From: Desulfovibrio sp.
GTDB lineage: Bacteria; Desulfobacterota; Desulfovibrionia; Desulfovibrionales; Desulfovibrionaceae
Assembly (NCBI GenBank): GCA_028708865.1
Contig: JAQVYA010000015.1
Location: 1 to 32,326, forward strand
Direction: 5' to 3'
DNA length: 32,326 nucleotides
Position 1 is the stretch's first letter. Each line of letters opens with the position of its first letter. The position numbers and the translations under genes were made by a program. The notes under the pieces are model-generated. The model did not search any database, was not told the origin of the DNA, and saw only the letters and a program-made list of their open reading frames with translations. Positions 1-8,724 of the stretch are shown one piece after another.

Positions 1-1548
1 CCGTTCATGACCCTGGCCTACACCGGGACCCCTGGCGGGCTGGTGCTGCTTTCGGCCGATGATCCGGGCTGCCACTCGAGCCAGAACGAGCAGGACAACC
101 GCTACTACGCCCGCATCGCCGGCATGCCCGTATTCGAGCCGTCCACGGCCCAGGAATGTAAGGACATGACCCGGGACGCCCTGCTGCTCTCCCGCGAGAC
201 CGGTTCCCCGGTGCTGCTGCGCACCACCACCCGCGTGAACCACCTGCGCGGTCCCGTGGAATGCGGCCCCGTGGCCTCCCCGCAGGAGATCAAAGGCTTC
301 CAGAAAGATCCTTCTCGCTTCGTGCCCATCCCGGCCTTTGCGCGATTCATGCATGACCGGCTCCTGGACCGCATCGAGGTTCTGCGTGGCCATGCGGAAA
401 AATCTCCCTACAACTTTGTCCATGGTCAGGGCCGGATCGGCGTCGTGGCCTCGGGCATCTGCCGCGCCTATCTGCACGACGCCCTGGTGGACAGCGGCCT
501 TGAAGACAAGGTCAAGGTCCTGGAACTGGGCTTTACCGCGCCCCTGCCTGAAGCCCGCGTGCTTGAGTTCCTCTCCGGTCTGGACAAGGTCCTGGTGGCC
601 GAAGAGCTGGAACCCATCTTGGAAAACGAAATCCGTGTCCTGGCGCAAAAGAACAACCTGCCCCTTACCGTGTACGGCAAGGACCTTTTGCCGCGCCAGG
701 GCGAACTGAATACCGGCGTTCTGGCCGAGGCCGCCCAATCCATCACCGGACAGGGCGAGTTCAAATGTATTTCCTGCGAGCCCACCGAGGGATTGCCCGT
801 GCGGCCGCCGAACCTGTGCGCCGGGTGCCCCCACCGGGCGGCCTATTACGTAGCCCGCCAAGTCTTTGGCGATGATGCGGTCTACTCTTCGGACATCGGC
901 TGCTACACGCTCGGCATTTTGCCCCCGCTGGCCTGCGCCGACTTCCTGCTCTGCATGGGCTCCAGCGTGAGCGCAGGCTCCGGCCTGTCCCGGGTCACCA
1001 ACGGCCCTGTGGTGGGCTTTATCGGCGACTCCACGTTCTTCCACTCCGGAGTGACCGGGCTGATCAACGCCGTGCACAACAACCACGACCTGCTGCTCGT
1101 GGTGCTGGACAACCGCACCACAGCCATGACGGGCCACCAGCCCAACCCCGGCGTGGACCCGGCAACCCTGCACGACGACGCCACCCAGGTGGACATCGAA
1201 GGCATCTGCCGCGCCTGCGGGGTGAACGAAATCCGCAAGGTCAACCCCCTGAATGTCCAGAAAACCACGCAGGCCTATGAAGAACTGCGGGACATCCAGG
1301 GCGTGCGTGTGCTCATCACCGAAGAACCCTGTCCGCTGTTCGCCCGCCGGGCCTATGGCAAAAAGCCCAAGATGACGGCGTACGTGGACGAAGGCTACCA
1401 AATGTCCGAAGGCGTGCTGGAAAAACTCGCCTGCCCGGCCTTCCGCGTCTGCGACGGCAAGATGGAAATCGATGAGCTCATGTGCAACGGCTGCATGGTC
1501 TGCGTGCAGCTCTCCGACAACATCAAGGCGCGCAAGAGGGGTGCATAA
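1..1548 (+). CDS. iorA: Indolepyruvate:ferredoxin oxidoreductase, alpha subunit (5' end outside window)
   Basis: This subunit carries the thiamine-diphosphate site of the cytoplasmic enzyme that oxidatively decarboxylates aryl 2-oxo acids such as indolepyruvate to acyl-CoA while reducing ferredoxin. The reading frame is open from base 1, so about 513 C-terminal residues are seen and the true start lies upstream. Visible signs are the family cysteine motif CAGCPHRAAYY, a ThDP-binding GDS...DNRTT segment (GDSTFFHSGVTGL followed by VVLDNRTTAMTGHQPNPG), and a short C-terminal ferredoxin-like end with CPAF and CNGCMVC. The end is unusual: the cysteine and proline that normally close a CxxCxxCxxxCP motif are replaced by Ser and Asp, so at most one 4Fe-4S cluster seems possible. 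The stop codon TAA directly abuts the ATG of iorB, which indicates translational coupling. Family assignment is secure. Confidence 0.95.
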   Translation, partial: PFMTLAYTGTPGGLVLLSADDPGCHSSQNEQDNRYYARIAGMPVFEPSTAQECKDMTRDALLLSRETGSPVLLRTTTRVNHLRGPVECGPVASPQEIKGFQKDPSRFVPIPAFARFMHDRLLDRIEVLRGHAEKSPYNFVHGQGRIGVVASGICRAYLHDALVDSGLEDKVKVLELGFTAPLPEARVLEFLSGLDKVLVAEELEPILENEIRVLAQKNNLPLTVYGKDLLPRQGELNTGVLAEAAQSITGQGEFKCISCEPTEGLPVRPPNLCAGCPHRAAYYVARQVFGDDAVYSSDIGCYTLGILPPLACADFLLCMGSSVSAGSGLSRVTNGPVVGFIGDSTFFHSGVTGLINAVHNNHDLLLVVLDNRTTAMTGHQPNPGVDPATLHDDATQVDIEGICRACGVNEIRKVNPLNVQKTTQAYEELRDIQGVRVLITEEPCPLFARRAYGKKPKMTAYVDEGYQMSEGVLEKLACPAFRVCDGKMEIDELMCNGCMVCVQLSDNIKARKRGA

Positions 1549-2142
1549 ATGAGTAATATCAAGCCGCTTCGCATCTTCATGACCGGCGTGGGCGGACAGG
1601 GTACCCTGACCGCCACCACCCTGCTTTCCAAGGCCGCGCTCCTGCACGGCCTGCCCGTCACCTCCGGTGAAATCCACGGCATGGCCCAGCGCGGCGGCGT
1701 GGTGGAATCCACGCTGCTCATTGGTCTGAAAAGTCCGAAAATCGGCCCGGGCGAAGCCGACATCCTGCTCGGCTTTGAACCGCTGGAAACCTTGCGCGCC
1801 CTGCCATATCTGCGGCGCGGCGGGCTGGTCTTTTCCAGCTCTGAGGCCATTCCGCCCCTGTCCGTGGCCACGGGGCAGCACGCCTGCCCGGACCTGGACG
1901 CCGTGCGCGCCAGAGTGGCCGAATGGACCGACAACGCCTGGTACGTGCCCTGCCAGACCCTGGGCATGGAGGCGGGCGCGCCCCAAAGCGGCAACCTGGC
2001 CCTGCTGGGAGCCGCGGCCGAACGTGGTGCCTTCCCCTTCGGGGTGGAGGTCATTGCCGAGGCCGTCAAGGGCAACATGAAGGCCAAAATCGCCGACATC
2101 AACCTGAAGGCCCTGAAACTCGGCCAGCAAGCCGTAGCTTAA
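1549..2142 (+). CDS. iorB: Indolepyruvate:ferredoxin oxidoreductase, beta subunit
   Basis: The 197-residue product is the gamma-domain partner of IorA; together they form the heterodimeric aryl-pyruvate oxidoreductase used in aromatic amino-acid degradation or, in reverse, synthesis. The N-terminal GVGGQG motif (residues 14-19) and the following SGEIHGMAQRGG stretch are the hallmarks of the 2-oxoacid:ferredoxin oxidoreductase gamma domain (POR family). The length is typical. It starts on the base after the iorA stop, with a GAGGGG-like Shine-Dalgarno inside the end of iorA, so the two chains are probably made in equal amounts. It is followed after 15 bp by a sigma54-type activator gene. Confidence 0.95.
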   Translation: MSNIKPLRIFMTGVGGQGTLTATTLLSKAALLHGLPVTSGEIHGMAQRGGVVESTLLIGLKSPKIGPGEADILLGFEPLETLRALPYLRRGGLVFSSSEAIPPLSVATGQHACPDLDAVRARVAEWTDNAWYVPCQTLGMEAGAPQSGNLALLGAAAERGAFPFGVEVIAEAVKGNMKAKIADINLKALKLGQQAVA

Positions 2143-2157
2143 GGAGAAGGTCCGAGC

Positions 2158-3699
2158 ATGCCAGATCATCAGTACCTGCTCACCCTGAAGAACATCCTCG
2201 ACGGCCTGGGCCGCAAGGGCGGGCTGGAAGAAAACCTCAACGGCCTGCTCACAACCATGGCCCGGGAGGTCGGCTATGTCCGCTCGTTCCTGGCCATCAC
2301 CGATACCGAGGACGAAAGCCTGAAGCTCTCCCTGAGCTACAGCCCGTCCAAGGCGGACTCCGTCAGCTACGCACCGGGACACGGCGTGGTGGGGCAGGTC
2401 TTTGAAACCGGCGAAACCGTCGTGGTACAGCGCATTTCCGATAATTCGGACTTCCTGAACCTCGCCTTTGGCCGGTCCGAAGAAGAAATGGCACGCCTCT
2501 CCTTTATCTGCGTCCCCATCATCGGCCATTCACGCGGGAAGGCCGAAATCGTCGGCGTACTCAGCGCGGACCTGCACATGCTGCCCAAGGATGAACTGGA
2601 AGGGCATCGCCGCTTCCTTGAGGTGGTGGCTTCGGCCATCGCCCACCAGGTGGCCCTGTTGCAGGAAGAAATGGCCGCGCAAAGACAAATGCTCAATCAA
2701 GGGCTGGCTGGGCTTCCCGAGGCCCAGCCGCCCAAGAATTTCGTGGCCTCGTCCAAGGCCATGCGCCTAGTGCTGCGTCAGGCGCGGCAGGTATCCTCCT
2801 CCCGGGCCACGGTGTTGCTGCGCGGTGAGTCCGGCACCGGCAAGGAACTCCTGGCCGACGCCATCCACGCAGGCAGCCCCCGGGCCGAGCGCCCACTCAT
2901 TAAGTTGAACTGCGCGGCCCTGCCCTCGGAACTGCTGGAGAGCGAACTCTTCGGCCATCAAAAAGGCGCCTTTACCGGGGCCTACCAAAATAAACGCGGC
3001 CTCTTTGAAGTGGCGCACCAGGGAACATTATTCCTGGACGAAATCGGGGAACTGTCCCTCGACGCCCAGGCCAAGGTGCTGCGCGCCATCCAGGAAAAGG
3101 AAATAACCCGCGTGGGCGGGGAAATGCCCATCGCCGTTGACGTACGGCTCATCTGCGCCACGCACCAGCCCCTGGAGGACCGCATCTCCCAGGGGAAATT
3201 CCGGGAAGACCTCTATTACCGCATCAACGTGTTTCCCATCTTCATCCCCTCGCTCCGGGAACGGAGGGAAGACATTCTCCCCCTGGCGGAATTCTTTCTT
3301 CAGGAATTTTCCGAGGAGTACAACAAGCGCATCCGACGCATCTCCACTCCGGCCATTGAACTGCTCTCCATGTACCACTGGCCCGGCAACGTGCGCGAAC
3401 TGCGCAACTGCGTGGAGCGTGCCGTACTCGTCTGCGAGGAGGAGGTCATCCGTACCTACCACTTGCCGCCCACCCTGCAAACCGCTGAAAGCTCATCCAC
3501 GGAAATCAACCTTTCCTTTGGCGAGGCCGTGGGTAAATTCGAGCAGGAGCTGCTGGTGGACGCCCTGAAAAAAAGCCGGGGCAACATGCTGCAAGCCGCC
3601 CGAGACCTGCGCGTGTCCTACCGCATCGTGAACTACAAGGTGAAGAAGTACGGCATCGACGTGAAGCGCTTCGTCAGCAGCAAAAGTCGGAAGCGATAG
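2158..3699 (+). CDS. Sigma54-dependent transcriptional activator with N-terminal GAF domain (NifA-like architecture)
   Basis: This 513-residue protein is an enhancer-binding activator of RNA polymerase with sigma54. An N-terminal GAF domain spans roughly residues 20-170. The AAA+ domain follows (about 200-430) with Walker A GESGTGKE at about 223-230, the sigma54-contact loop GAFTGA at about 270-275, a Walker B-type FLDEIGEL, and an arginine-finger region FREDLYYRINVFPI. The C-terminal Fis-type helix-turn-helix lies at about 455-505. All catalytic motifs are intact, so it should be an active ATPase. No receiver domain is present, so the signal is probably a small ligand or redox state sensed by GAF. 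The start has GGAG upstream (AAGGAGAAGG). It lies 15 bp after iorB and probably regulates the iorAB operon or other amino-acid genes; the target is inferred. Confidence 0.93.
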   Translation: MPDHQYLLTLKNILDGLGRKGGLEENLNGLLTTMAREVGYVRSFLAITDTEDESLKLSLSYSPSKADSVSYAPGHGVVGQVFETGETVVVQRISDNSDFLNLAFGRSEEEMARLSFICVPIIGHSRGKAEIVGVLSADLHMLPKDELEGHRRFLEVVASAIAHQVALLQEEMAAQRQMLNQGLAGLPEAQPPKNFVASSKAMRLVLRQARQVSSSRATVLLRGESGTGKELLADAIHAGSPRAERPLIKLNCAALPSELLESELFGHQKGAFTGAYQNKRGLFEVAHQGTLFLDEIGELSLDAQAKVLRAIQEKEITRVGGEMPIAVDVRLICATHQPLEDRISQGKFREDLYYRINVFPIFIPSLRERREDILPLAEFFLQEFSEEYNKRIRRISTPAIELLSMYHWPGNVRELRNCVERAVLVCEEEVIRTYHLPPTLQTAESSSTEINLSFGEAVGKFEQELLVDALKKSRGNMLQAARDLRVSYRIVNYKVKKYGIDVKRFVSSKSRKR

Positions 3700-3705
3700 G
3701 CGGCC

Positions 3706-4587
3706 ATGCTTTCCACGCCTGTCCGCGGCGCGCTGGCGGCGCTGGCCGCCACGGTAATCTGGTCCGGAAACTTCGTCATTGCCCGGGGCGTGGCCGATGC
3801 CATTCCTCCGGCCACCCTGGCTTTTTTCCGCTGGGCCGTGGCCTGCGTCGCCCTGGCCCCCTTTGCCTGGAAGCCCCTGCGCCGCGAATGGCCCCAACTA
3901 CGCCGCAACGCCGGGTACCTGGCCCTCACGGCCCTGCTCGGCGTGACGCTGTTCAACACCCTCATCTACCTTGCCGGGCGGTCCACGGAAACCCTGAACC
4001 TTTCCTTGATCTCCACCTGCATTCCCGCATTCATTCTACTGCTGTCACGTATTTTTCTGGGTGAAGCCCTGACCCCGGCCCGCTTGGGCGGTTTGGCCGC
4101 AGCCCTGGCCGGTGTGCTGCTGCTCATCACCCGCGGGCATCCGGAAACTTTGCTGGCACTGCAACCCAATCCAGGCGATCTCTGGATGCTCCTGGCTGCT
4201 CTGCTGTTCGCCGCCTACTCCATTTTGGTACGGCGCAAGCCCGAGTCCATCAGCCCCACGGCCCTGCTCGGAGCCAGCTTCGGCCTGGGGCTGCTGTTCC
4301 TGCTGCCCTGGACCGCTCTGGAAGTGGCGCTGGGCCCGAGCCCGAAATTCTCCCCCCCGGTGCTGGGCGCCATTGCCTACATCGGCCTGGGGGCCTCCCT
4401 GGCCGCGTACTGGCTATGGTCCCGGGCTTTGACGGACATCGGCCCATCCCGGGCAGGCATCATCTACTATTCTCTGCCCCTGTTCAGTGGAATCGAAGCG
4501 GCCTTGCTCCTGGGAGAGCCCATCACCTGGGTACATCTTGCCTCGGGCGCTCTGATCATCGGGGGCATTCGGCTTTCCAACCGCTGA
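3706..4587 (+). CDS. EamA/DMT-family membrane transporter
   Basis: The 293-residue product has about ten hydrophobic segments arranged as two repeats of the EamA domain, typical of the drug/metabolite transporter superfamily of inner-membrane exporters. The first repeat begins with AATVIWSGNFVIARG, a usual N-terminal EamA signature; the second repeat begins near residue 155 with LWMLLAALLFAAYSILVRR. The start lies 6 bp after the activator gene, with only a weak AGGCGG ribosome site, which suggests coupling to the upstream genes. The substrate cannot be read from sequence; the position after iorAB and its regulator suggests amino acids or aromatic metabolites. Transporter family is confident, substrate unknown. 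Confidence 0.9.
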   Translation: MLSTPVRGALAALAATVIWSGNFVIARGVADAIPPATLAFFRWAVACVALAPFAWKPLRREWPQLRRNAGYLALTALLGVTLFNTLIYLAGRSTETLNLSLISTCIPAFILLLSRIFLGEALTPARLGGLAAALAGVLLLITRGHPETLLALQPNPGDLWMLLAALLFAAYSILVRRKPESISPTALLGASFGLGLLFLLPWTALEVALGPSPKFSPPVLGAIAYIGLGASLAAYWLWSRALTDIGPSRAGIIYYSLPLFSGIEAALLLGEPITWVHLASGALIIGGIRLSNR

Positions 4588-4608
4588 TCCATCCATGCGG
4601 ATCGATGT

Positions 4609-4659
4609 GGATTCGCGTTGCCCCGCATTGATTCACGCGGATTCACGTGGATTCACGTT
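4609..4659. repeat. Short tandem repeat, 10-bp unit
   Basis: Three head-to-tail copies of a ten-base unit are seen at 4630-4639, 4640-4649 and 4650-4659 (GATTCACGCG, GATTCACGTG, GATTCACGTT), with a degenerate relative at about 4609-4619 (GGATTCGCGTT). The unit matches one helical turn and lies in the 226-bp spacer between the convergent transporter and AsmA genes. No role can be assigned. No clear terminator with a T-run is seen in this spacer. Confidence 0.7.
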
Positions 4660-4813
4660 GAACCACGCCGCCAATTGACGCACCACCGCCACGTAGGTAC
4701 CAGCATGACCTGGCGCGAGTCCATTGGGGACCCGGCTCGTTGGCCCGCCGGCTGTTGCCGCCCGGAGCACAAACCGCGAACCGACGCCCATTCACGTCAT
4801 CTAAGGGCGAACC

Positions 4814-7800
4814 TTAAAACAAGCCCTCCAGCCCCTGAATAAAGTCCTGCACCGCTTTTTCCCCCTGTTCGGCCGGAGAGTCCGGCTTTCGATCCCCCGC
4901 TCGCTGCCCGGACGCGGGCGCATCCGAAGGGGAATCCTTTCCATTTTCCGCAGCGGCATTTCCTGTTGCTCCGGGACGCTTCCGCCCGGTCATGCCGGGC
5001 AAGACCTGCTCCAGCACCTCCTGCACCGCGTTGCCGCCGCCTTCCAGCACCGACCCCACCACGCCGACGGTATCGCCCAACAACCCAATGGCCCCGCGGG
5101 CCATGCTGGCCGCGTATTCTTCCGCGCTGACCCAATATCGCGGATCATCCAAGGTACCGCTTACGCGAAGTGGCATGGGCACACCGTAATAGTCACCGCA
5201 CCCGGCTCCGCCCTGACCCACAGCATCCGGCACGGCCATGGCCCGAACCAGGTAGTCGATACGGCCATCCGGCAGGTTCACAAAGCCCTCGCCTCCGGCC
5301 CGCAATCCCGGGGCCTTGACGCAAAGGTCATCGCACCGCATGCGTCCTTGCTTGGCCACAATGGTCCCGGTCATCTCGCCAAAGGCGGTGCCAGCGGCGT
5401 CGTTCCCCTCCAAGATGGCCGTGGTCAACGAATCCACCACGGACAACATGCGAAAAAGATCCAGCCCGGGGTATCGCCCGTCCCGCACAGCCAGTTCCAC
5501 ACTCCCGGCAAGGCTTTGCTTCAGTGAATGAACGTCTATCCCCTGCCAGGTCAGGGGCTGTACCGAATGCAGATGCACGGTTCCAGCAGCCTGCTTCACC
5601 CCGGCAAAACGCTGTAACAGACGTCCCAGACGCACTCCGCGCACTTCGGGCACAAACCGGTGCCGCACAGCCCCGGGGTCCAGAGACAAGGCCGCCTCTT
5701 TTTCCAGTGGCGCGTTTGAGGATGCTTCTCCTGGCCGCGCCACGGCCGAACCAGCCTCCACCGGACCGGAGGAACCAGCAGCAGAATCGGCAGAGGATAA
5801 ATCCGCACGGCCAGACGGCCGTGCCCCCCGGGCATCCACAACCCAGGTCAGTTCCACTTCCCCCTGCTCCACTCCCAGGGACAGCGGGTCCAGCTGGAGT
5901 AAACCGTTTTCCGCGTTCCACACGGCCTGGATGTCCCGAAACTCCAGCCCGTCATACCGCAGGTTGCCCACGTTCAGACGCACATCCGCCCGCAAATCCA
6001 GCAGCCGCTGAACCAGGGTCCGCGCGGAATCCGGCGAGGTTGCCAAAGCCGCTTCTCCGGCTCCTGGAACTGAACCGCCCGCGCCCTCAGCCCGGGCCGT
6101 CCCGGTCGATCCCGAAGATGCATCCGTCCCGGCAGAATCTTGTGCAAGATACCGATCCAAATCCAGTTGATCCACTTCCAGGGCCGCACTGTAGACCTCC
6201 GGCATGGTCTGCATACGGGCCCGGCCCTGAAGACGGGTCGCGTCCACACGCAGGTCCATGTCCCGCACCTCGGTCCGGCCCGGTTGGTGTTCAAAGGCCA
6301 GAGAGCCGTGCACCTCGGTCAAAGCCTTGGGGTCCGAGGTTTCGGGTAGCGGCAGGTGCACCAGCGGATCCAGCAACGTGGACAGGCGGCGCAGGTTCAT
6401 ATGATTCAAAACAAGACGTCCGCCCAGGGATTGGCCCTGGGGCACGCTGGCCAGCTTGAAGCTTCCGGAGACCTCGCCCGCCGGGGTCTTGACCCTTAAG
6501 TCGTCAACGCGAAACGCCGCATGGTGCAAATCCGCAAAACTCCGGCCGGTCCGGAGGTCAAAAACATCCTCGCCATGTTCCAATGTCAATTGCAATGGCT
6601 CCAGGGCTACAACACCATTCTTGGCCCGGGCCGCCACGTCCAACCCGCGCAGCGCAAATTCCCGAACCGAGAGCCCTTCCAGATTCAGTTGCAAATCCAA
6701 GGTAAGACTCTGTGCCGCCTGCATCCAGCCCGGAACCGTCTGGTGCTCGGCGGCCTCATCCAAAGCAGGCTCCGCCGTCAAGGCCGGGGCCTGTTCTTTG
6801 GCCGCCAGATCCTCCCCCATGGTCCCGGACCTTGATTCCGGCAAAAGCGGCGGCAGGTAACGATCCAGATTCACGGCCGGTCCGCGCAGGGTCAATTGGT
6901 ACTCCCGGGGCTCCCAAAGCACCCGGGCCTTGCCGTCCCAGCTCTGTCCGCCCAGCTGCACCCGCCAATACGGCAAGCGCAGTTCCCCGTCCGCATAGTC
7001 AAAACGCGCGGTACTGCCCAGGCTGGCCAGGGCCTGGGGGTCGGCTGTCTGGGGGGGCTCCGCGCCGATGCTTTGCAACATCGCGCGCAGGTCGGTGTTT
7101 TGCAGTTCCAGCACACCGCTGACCGCCGGAGCCTCGAACAAATTCCGGGCGGCCAGGGAGCCGCTGACCCGAGCTCCATACCCCAGCAACGTAAAGGCCG
7201 AGGCACTGGCCCGTCCTTTGGACAGGTCAGCCCGAACCTGGTCCAGGGCCAAGCTGGCCTGCGCCTCGCCCCCGGGCAGAACCGAACCTTCGGCGTGCAG
7301 GGCCAGGGTCAGACGCGGGCAGGCATATTCCTGCGTTGCCAGGTCAAACGCCAAGGCCCCCGCCAATTGAAAGCGGCCGCGCAACTCCGGCTCGGTCAAG
7401 GAAAAATGAAAATCCGCCTCCAGGTCCAAGGGAGCCCCGGGACGAACCGCGCCCACGGCCAGACGGCCATCCTCCAACACGATGTGTTGGGCGGCCTGCT
7501 GATCTTCCCAGACCAGACGCACCTTGTCCGCCTGCACGCCTTCCAAAGAAAAATCCAAGGCAGGGCTGCCCGGCTCTGCCACCTCTTCCTGCCGCGTCAA
7601 AGCGTCGCGTCCCGTGCGCGCCCCACGGCCATCCCCGGACGGGTCATGACCCAAGGCCGTAAAATCCTGCCAATTGGTGTGCCCCTGCACATCCCGGGCA
7701 AGATGAATTTCCAAACCATTCAACTCCACCCGGCCCACCCGGATTTTGCCGGACAGCAACGGCAGGAGCCGTAACTGGGCTGAAACCCGTTCCACCTGAA

Positions 7801-8053
7801 GCATGGGCCAGTCATCAAAACCCGGAGCATTGCCCAACTGCGCATCCCGGGCCTCCACGGCCAGCCAGGGGAACAGCGAAAGCTCCAGGGGACCCTGCAA
7901 GCGCAGTTCCCGGCCGGTTTGGTCCCGCACCAGCGCGGCCAGCCGGTCGCGATGGTCGTTGGGATCGAACAACAGGACCACGGCCGCCAGGGCCAACGCT
8001 CCCAGAACCAGGCAGGCCAGAATCAATTTGGACAGGATGGAAAAAAATTTCAC
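4814..8053 (-). CDS. AsmA-family protein, inner-membrane anchored
   Basis: The 1079-residue product begins with one hydrophobic segment (about residues 8-30) followed by the AsmA signature region FDPNDHRDRLAALVRDQTGR and ELRLQGPLELSLFPWLAVEA. The rest is a long series of beta-rich segments of the AsmA/TamB type. Proteins of this superfamily are anchored in the inner membrane, reach into the periplasm and are linked to phospholipid transport and outer-membrane homeostasis; the exact role here is inferred. Two low-complexity, Ala/Ser/Gly/Glu-rich inserts (around residues 645-675 and 740-785) and a polar C-terminal tail are noticeable. The start is GTG with a GAGGGA ribosome site. It is monocistronic by appearance, downstream of a MerR gene but separated by a likely terminator. 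Confidence 0.88.
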   Translation of the reverse strand: MKFFSILSKLILACLVLGALALAAVVLLFDPNDHRDRLAALVRDQTGRELRLQGPLELSLFPWLAVEARDAQLGNAPGFDDWPMLQVERVSAQLRLLPLLSGKIRVGRVELNGLEIHLARDVQGHTNWQDFTALGHDPSGDGRGARTGRDALTRQEEVAEPGSPALDFSLEGVQADKVRLVWEDQQAAQHIVLEDGRLAVGAVRPGAPLDLEADFHFSLTEPELRGRFQLAGALAFDLATQEYACPRLTLALHAEGSVLPGGEAQASLALDQVRADLSKGRASASAFTLLGYGARVSGSLAARNLFEAPAVSGVLELQNTDLRAMLQSIGAEPPQTADPQALASLGSTARFDYADGELRLPYWRVQLGGQSWDGKARVLWEPREYQLTLRGPAVNLDRYLPPLLPESRSGTMGEDLAAKEQAPALTAEPALDEAAEHQTVPGWMQAAQSLTLDLQLNLEGLSVREFALRGLDVAARAKNGVVALEPLQLTLEHGEDVFDLRTGRSFADLHHAAFRVDDLRVKTPAGEVSGSFKLASVPQGQSLGGRLVLNHMNLRRLSTLLDPLVHLPLPETSDPKALTEVHGSLAFEHQPGRTEVRDMDLRVDATRLQGRARMQTMPEVYSAALEVDQLDLDRYLAQDSAGTDASSGSTGTARAEGAGGSVPGAGEAALATSPDSARTLVQRLLDLRADVRLNVGNLRYDGLEFRDIQAVWNAENGLLQLDPLSLGVEQGEVELTWVVDARGARPSGRADLSSADSAAGSSGPVEAGSAVARPGEASSNAPLEKEAALSLDPGAVRHRFVPEVRGVRLGRLLQRFAGVKQAAGTVHLHSVQPLTWQGIDVHSLKQSLAGSVELAVRDGRYPGLDLFRMLSVVDSLTTAILEGNDAAGTAFGEMTGTIVAKQGRMRCDDLCVKAPGLRAGGEGFVNLPDGRIDYLVRAMAVPDAVGQGGAGCGDYYGVPMPLRVSGTLDDPRYWVSAEEYAASMARGAIGLLGDTVGVVGSVLEGGGNAVQEVLEQVLPGMTGRKRPGATGNAAAENGKDSPSDAPASGQRAGDRKPDSPAEQGEKAVQDFIQGLEGLF

Positions 8054-8115
8054 GATCTTCCCTCGGAATGGTTATGCCAAGCGGGAGGATTTCCGGCCCG
8101 GAAGATGCGGACGGG

Positions 8116-8146
8116 AAATAAAAAGCCGAAGCGGAATTGCCGCGGC
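8116..8146 (-). terminator. Probable rho-independent terminator after the MerR gene
   Basis: On the minus strand a GC-rich stem (GCCG...CGGC with an inner CGG/CCG pair around CAATT) is followed directly by TTTTTATTT. It lies about 80 bp after the MerR stop and before the AsmA start. The stem is imperfect (3-base bulge), so confidence is moderate. Confidence 0.6.
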
Positions 8147-8226
8147 CGTCAGGAGGCCGGGCCGGACTGACCTGAATGAAATCCTGCGCCAGACGCGCCG
8201 GACCGGTCTGGTTCGGAAGGTTCTCC

Positions 8227-8607
8227 TCAGGGCTGATCCGGTGAAGATCCGCCCGGGCCGGAGATGATGCGCAGCAGTGAACGCAGCTCGTCTGCCACCT
8301 CACGCAGCAGCTCTTGTTCCGGGGTTGCCCGGCGCCCAAGTACGGTATCCGCGGTAAGAGGGTCGCTCGCTTCGTCCAGACGCTTGCGCGCGCCCTCAAT
8401 GGTCAGTCCCTCGTCGTACAGCAGGGCGCGAATACGCCGAAGCAGCTCCATGTGTTCCGATGTGTACAACCGCTGGCCCGAATCCGTGCGCACAGGGCGG
8501 AGCTGAGGAAATTCCCCTTCCCAAAAGCGCAGGACCGACGGCTTGACTCCCAATTCCCGGGCCGCCTCGCCGATGCGGTGGTGTTTGACCCCATCAGAAG
8601 CATTCAT
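8227..8607 (-). CDS. MerR-family transcriptional regulator
   Basis: The product from the chosen ATG at 8607 is 126 residues and starts MNASDGVKHHRIGEAARELG, the usual N-terminal winged-helix of MerR proteins, with VLRFWEGEFPQLRPVRTDSG as the recognition and wing part, then a helical region suited to coiled-coil dimerisation. A longer frame upstream adds 21 residues that do not look like the family and would start inside the preceding terminator region, so the internal ATG is preferred. No metal-binding cysteines are seen, so the inducer is unknown. It follows pheT by about 120 bp; in many proteobacteria a related MerR gene follows pheT-ihfA, and here ihfA is missing. A terminator separates it from pheT, so expression may need its own promoter or read-through. 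Confidence 0.88.
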   Translation of the reverse strand: MNASDGVKHHRIGEAARELGVKPSVLRFWEGEFPQLRPVRTDSGQRLYTSEHMELLRRIRALLYDEGLTIEGARKRLDEASDPLTADTVLGRRATPEQELLREVADELRSLLRIISGPGGSSPDQP

Positions 8608-8659
8608 ATCCGTTGCATACCAGAGAGCCGCGTCCCGGGGAAGCCCGGACCAGGGGGCC

Positions 8660-8700
8660 AAAACACGCAAAAGGCCTGCGCGACAATGCCGCGCAGGCCT
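8660..8700 (-). terminator. Rho-independent terminator of the thrS-pheT operon
   Basis: A perfect 11-bp inverted repeat (AGGCCTGCGCG at 8672-8682 with CGCGCAGGCCT at 8690-8700, 7-base loop) is followed on the minus strand by TTTGCGTGTTTT. It begins 25 bp after the pheT stop. On the plus strand no T-run follows, so it acts on minus-strand transcripts. Confidence 0.88.
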
Positions 8701-8724
8701 GGAAACTCATTGAGAACAAACCCG

